From: an uncultured Bacilli bacterium
Lineage (GTDB): Bacteria; Bacillota_I; Bacilli_A; RF39; UBA660
Length of the DNA stretch: 64,000 nucleotides
Direction of reading: 5' to 3'
Assembly (NCBI GenBank): GCA_934090795.1
Contig: CAKOJQ010000003.1
Location: 62,001-126,000 of the forward strand
The translations under genes were made by a program, and so were the position numbers. This document shows, piece after piece, positions 60,779 to 64,000 of the stretch (positions within the stretch are counted from its first letter, which is position 1; each line of letters begins with the position of its first letter). The notes beneath the pieces were generated by a model. That model worked only from the letters and a program-made list of their open reading frames with translations, searched no databases and had not been told where the DNA came from.

Positions 60779-61369
60779 CTAAACGCTTAATCCTAAATAA
60801 GCATTAAAATTACAATTTATACTATTTTGTTCATTATTTGTTTCAATAAAGAACAAATATAATGTATATTCATGATTTATTTGAGTATTACTTTTAGCAA
60901 AATAACCAATTCCTAAATCTATTTTCAAATTAGTTCCTTTACTTATTTTACTAATAGCACTTGATGTAAAAGAACTTTTAGCATTAGTAACAATTGCACC
61001 ATTATTATTATTCTTACCAATTAAAATATAACCTATATCATTATTATCAAATTCATTATTGCTTACAACAAGTTCTAACTTATATTCCATTTTTAAATCT
61101 GTTGTATTAGTACCACTTACTACAAAACTTTTACTTAAAACAGCATCATTAACTGAACTAGTTGGACCTGGTATTACATTACTAAACACTATATTTGGAT
61201 TTTTATCAGTAAAATTTATAATCATTTTACCACTAGTGAGATCAATATTCGAAGTAGATGTTCCATTAACATAATTAGTTGAAAAGTATGAATAAGTAAC
61301 ACCAAAAGAAACTATAACAATTAACACTACTATACTTATATATAACATAACATAATTTGACTTACCCAC
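60779..61369 (-). CDS. Membrane-anchored TasA/camelysin-like protein, 196 aa
   Basis: Same design as the 60205-60762 product: MGKSNYVML, helix (YISIVVLIVIVSFGVTYSYF, about 10-30), STNYVNGT, then a beta domain (GKMIINFTDK, KSFVVSGTNTTDLKMEYKLE, IGYILIGKNNN, HEYTLYLFFIET). The start is GTG at 61367-61369 with AGGTGAT in front. The pair lies 57 bp after the VirD4-like ATPase gene, so the three could be one operon delivering surface structures, an inference from order only. Confidence 0.75.
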   Translation of the reverse strand: MGKSNYVMLYISIVVLIVIVSFGVTYSYFSTNYVNGTSTSNIDLTSGKMIINFTDKNPNIVFSNVIPGPTSSVNDAVLSKSFVVSGTNTTDLKMEYKLELVVSNNEFDNNDIGYILIGKNNNNGAIVTNAKSSFTSSAISKISKGTNLKIDLGIGYFAKSNTQINHEYTLYLFFIETNNEQNSINCNFNAYLGLSV

Positions 61370-61425
61370 TAGCTATCACCTTCTACATTAATATTACTAA
61401 AATTTACAAGAAACTTCAATTAATT

Positions 61426-63696
61426 TTATTCTTGATTAAAGAAATCATCAAAATATTCATCGTCATTATTATCACCAACAACAACACTATCTTTATCAAC
61501 TACAACTTTTGGCTCTTCCCTAACCTTATTATTATCTTTCTTAAAGAAATCATCAAATCTTTCAACTGTAGTCGTATCTAATTTATCATAATCAACAACT
61601 TGTTGATTTATATTTTTTTGTTTAGCTTTTTCTTCTTGTTCCTCTTTTTCAAGTTCGGCTATTTTAGCATCTATCTTTTTAACTAAACTATCAATATCCA
61701 TACCGCCACCATCAAACATTCCCGAATTATTATTTGGTTTTCTCATTTGATTTTGTAATTCATTAAAATCTAATATATCTGTTTTATCATTGCTCGGATT
61801 TGTTTGTTTACTTGAACCAAATGGATTATTAAATCCACTAAACGGATTGTTGTTTCCAAAAGGATTACTATTGTTATTACTTGGTCTATTTAATCCTTCA
61901 AATATATTTCCCAAAGAAGTGCCTGATCCAAATCCACTCTGATTAGGCATTCCTCCCATGTTATCTCCATTACCAAATAAATTTTTCTTTTTTTCTTCTC
62001 TTACAAATCCTCTAAAATCAAAAATTGATACTTCTCTAGGAGTTCTTTCAATAAATTTAGATTCCTCATCACTATGTCCCCAATTTATTTGAAAACTTGG
62101 TGTTAATTTAGTTTTAAATGGATTCATTCTTTGTCTCAAAATAACAACCTGGAATTTTTTTAATTTCTGTAAATCACTTGGAGTTAAAAGTGGTCGAGAT
62201 GCTGTTTTCTCTTTTTCTTTTGATTTAATTTCTCCACATAACTTACTAATTTCTTCTAAATCCGCTAAGTCACTACTATTAATAAAGATTTTATTACCAC
62301 AATTACCTTTAATAGTATCTGCTTGCTCTTTACCATATACATCATTTAACTGAGAAAATCCCTGAATAATAAATGTAAATCTAATATTTCTTGAACGAGC
62401 TGCAGAAACCATGGCTGTTACATCTTTAAGTGGTGGCATATTGGCAAACTCATCTAAAATAAAATTTGTTCTTATTGGAAGTTTTCCTTTTGGAGATTTA
62501 TGAGCAACATCTACTAAAACTTCATAAGCCTGTTTTAAGAAAATAGTTGCAAGTGGATGATATGTTGTTTTTTCATCATGAATTACAACAAATAGCGCTG
62601 TTTTTTCTTGTCCAATACTACGCATATCAAAATCACTATAAGAAAGCATTTCACTTAAATTCTTTTGTGTGGTAAACTTCTCCATCTTTTCACTAAATAC
62701 TGATAATACACTAGTTCTTGTCTCTGTTGGACCAGTAATTGTTGATTTAGCAAAGTTATAAGGAGTTGAATCTTTCCCCTTCAAATCAAAGTAAGCAGTA
62801 GCATAATTACTTGGAGCAAAACTCTCTTCTCCAACTGCTGCCATATAGTTTATTGAATTTATATTAATATATTTTTCTTCAGCATCTTGAAATAATCCAA
62901 GAGCAAGTCCATTAAAATATCCCATACTAGCATTTCCCCAAAAAGGGTCACTAGCTTTTGGATCATTAACCATATTAAATGATACATCTTTTAAAAGTTC
63001 AATTGCTTTATCTTCATTACCTTGTTTATATAAATCATATGGAATTGCTAAAGGATTCCAAGCATTTCCCATTTGAGGATCTCTAAAATTTAGAGTAATT
63101 ATATTATAACCTTTACTTCTTAAAAAATTAGCATGATCTCTATAAAGCTCACCCTTAGGATCTGTTATAATCATTGATTCACCCTTACGTCCTAAGCTTT
63201 CAATCATCGGTTCTACAACACATTGACTCTTACCATTACCAGTAGAACCTATTACCAAACTATGAAATGAGCCATCATCAACCCACATATCTTTTCCATC
63301 ATTTACAAGTGGTACACCAGCACCATCTGCATTTAAATTACTTATTACTACTTTTTTTACATCATCAGCTTTTTTCATTTCTTTTTCAGTAGCAAATCTA
63401 GTATACCCCTTTTCATCCTCTTTATCACCAATCTTTAGTCCTATACCAGAACCTTTTTCATGATCAAAAATATATGAAGATACACTAAAAAATATAGCTA
63501 TTAAAACAGCACCAAAAACAAGTAAAGTGGCCCATAAATAAGGAGGAAAAAATCCTGCAAAAAAATTAACTCCAAATAACTTGCCTTCATTTAAAAGAGA
63601 TGATAAATTAAGCACTGCTAAAGAACATAATATAAGTAAAAATATACTATAAACCACAAACATTAACAAATCTTTAGATGACACTCTAAATTTCAT
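61426..63696 (-). CDS. VirD4/TraG-type coupling ATPase
   Basis: 756 residues. T4 coupling proteins are membrane ATPases that feed DNA or proteins into a type IV secretion channel. Seen: two N-terminal helices (about 10-30 and 50-72), Walker A GSTGNGKS (about 149-156), ITDPKGELYRD (about 175), Walker B FILDEFANMPPLKDV (about 410), and QGFSQLNDVYG near 447. The C-terminal 170 residues are Asn/Gly-rich (a low-complexity linker near 590-630) followed by an acidic helical tail. No relaxase, VirB4 or oriT is in the window, so the rest of the system is elsewhere or absent. GAGGGAG precedes the ATG. Confidence 0.92.
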   Translation of the reverse strand: MKFRVSSKDLLMFVVYSIFLLILCSLAVLNLSSLLNEGKLFGVNFFAGFFPPYLWATLLVFGAVLIAIFFSVSSYIFDHEKGSGIGLKIGDKEDEKGYTRFATEKEMKKADDVKKVVISNLNADGAGVPLVNDGKDMWVDDGSFHSLVIGSTGNGKSQCVVEPMIESLGRKGESMIITDPKGELYRDHANFLRSKGYNIITLNFRDPQMGNAWNPLAIPYDLYKQGNEDKAIELLKDVSFNMVNDPKASDPFWGNASMGYFNGLALGLFQDAEEKYININSINYMAAVGEESFAPSNYATAYFDLKGKDSTPYNFAKSTITGPTETRTSVLSVFSEKMEKFTTQKNLSEMLSYSDFDMRSIGQEKTALFVVIHDEKTTYHPLATIFLKQAYEVLVDVAHKSPKGKLPIRTNFILDEFANMPPLKDVTAMVSAARSRNIRFTFIIQGFSQLNDVYGKEQADTIKGNCGNKIFINSSDLADLEEISKLCGEIKSKEKEKTASRPLLTPSDLQKLKKFQVVILRQRMNPFKTKLTPSFQINWGHSDEESKFIERTPREVSIFDFRGFVREEKKKNLFGNGDNMGGMPNQSGFGSGTSLGNIFEGLNRPSNNNSNPFGNNNPFSGFNNPFGSSKQTNPSNDKTDILDFNELQNQMRKPNNNSGMFDGGGMDIDSLVKKIDAKIAELEKEEQEEKAKQKNINQQVVDYDKLDTTTVERFDDFFKKDNNKVREEPKVVVDKDSVVVGDNNDDEYFDDFFNQE

Positions 63697-63744
63697 ATAC
63701 TCCCTCTTTTCCTTTTTAAATTATACAATATTATTTATACTAAT

Positions 63745-64000
63745 TCAATTATTACAATTGTCTATATAATATAAATTCATATTATAAATTTCATAATCTT
63801 TTAAATCATTGTAACTATAACTTTTATATGTCAAACCATCCTCAGCTACATAAGCAATAATTACTGACGTACCAATATTTTGAAGTATCATATAAAGATT
63901 ATTTTGATAAATTATAACATCTCCTGGCTTACTATTTTCTAAAATAGTTGGAAATACGTAATCTTTATATTCATTTATATCTGTAACTTTATTATTTACA
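63745..64000 (-). CDS. 3' end of an NlpC/P60- or CHAP-like gene, cut by the window edge
   Basis: 84 codons are visible to TGA at 63745-63747. The sequence NSKPGDVIIYQNNLYMILQN, then GTSVIIAYVAEDGLTYKSYS, has the 'PGD-hydrophobic' turn and following strands of the C-terminal half of papain-like cell-wall hydrolases. The catalytic Cys would be outside the window. A wall hydrolase next to a VirD4-type ATPase would fit a secretion or conjugation module, but this is inference from a partial frame. Confidence 0.55.
   Translation of the reverse strand, partial: VNNKVTDINEYKDYVFPTILENSKPGDVIIYQNNLYMILQNIGTSVIIAYVAEDGLTYKSYSYNDLKDYEIYNMNLYYIDNCNN

Noticed and set aside
1..64000. Mycoplasma-like code with TGA as tryptophan
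   Set aside because: Tryptophan positions in conserved genes use TGG, and TGA ends several genes cleanly (for example at 46018-46020 and in the ruvX/DUF1292 overlap).

Overview
The window is about 27% GC, almost wholly coded on the minus strand, and uses TGA as a stop and TGG for tryptophan. PolC, smc, ftsW, mltG, ireB-ruvX-DUF1292, era-recO and three sporulation-type genes (yqfC, yqfD, ylbJ) place it in an AT-rich lineage of Bacilli. An uncultured gut Bacilli/RF39- or Erysipelotrichales-like bacterium is my best guess from gene content alone. I saw no rRNA, tRNA, insertion sequence or CRISPR array.

Layout. 1-7.3 kb: accessory genes (hypotheticals, a broken two-helix membrane protein, a superfamily II helicase, a tandem pair of large membrane proteins). 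7.4-12.7 kb: priA, then four tandem copies of a small membrane protein in roughly 805-bp units. 12.8-17.8 kb: a plus-strand Y-family polymerase with a YolD-like partner, a cysteine desulfurase-TtcA sulfur-transfer pair and a nucleotidyltransferase. 17.9-22.8 kb: ireB-ruvX-DUF1292-mltG, a phosphodiesterase and a cohesin-like surface protein. 22.9-23.2 kb: a plus-strand locus organised like a type I toxin-antitoxin. 23.3-31.9 kb: the conserved yqfC-yqfD-ybeY-dgkA-cdd-era-yqzL-recO-hemW string, with phoH absent, dgkA broken, VanZ and PemK-like genes inserted, and an unrecognised small RNA before era. 31.9-47.9 kb: a giant glycine-rich surface protein, polC, a type III toxin-antitoxin (ToxN with a pseudoknot-repeat RNA), mutS, a surface protein with a hypervariable-looking C-terminus behind a homopolymer-containing promoter, a SepM/YlbL-type protease and ylbJ. 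47.9-64 kb: a pilin-like protein, ftsW, smc-rnc, a C39-like peptidase, a DUF4143 ATPase, a radical SAM/SPASM protein, an unknown 632-residue protein, two TasA-like membrane-anchored proteins, a VirD4-type coupling ATPase and the 3' end of one more gene.

How the parts fit. Housekeeping genes for replication, repair and cell-wall synthesis alternate with a rich cell-surface inventory. Four of the surface proteins (31925-35617, 44245-45969, 60205-60762, 60779-61369) share a short cytoplasmic start, one transmembrane helix and a beta-rich extracellular part. One of these carries a 54% GC, adenine-poor 3' segment of the kind made by diversity-generating retroelements. It is driven by a promoter whose 16-bp spacer begins in a G7 run, which could vary in length. 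At least three toxin-antitoxin-type systems lie in the window: a type III, a candidate type I, and PemK/MazF-like genes of which one is intact and one interrupted. Several conserved genes show recent decay by single-base deletions in A-runs or by an in-frame stop.
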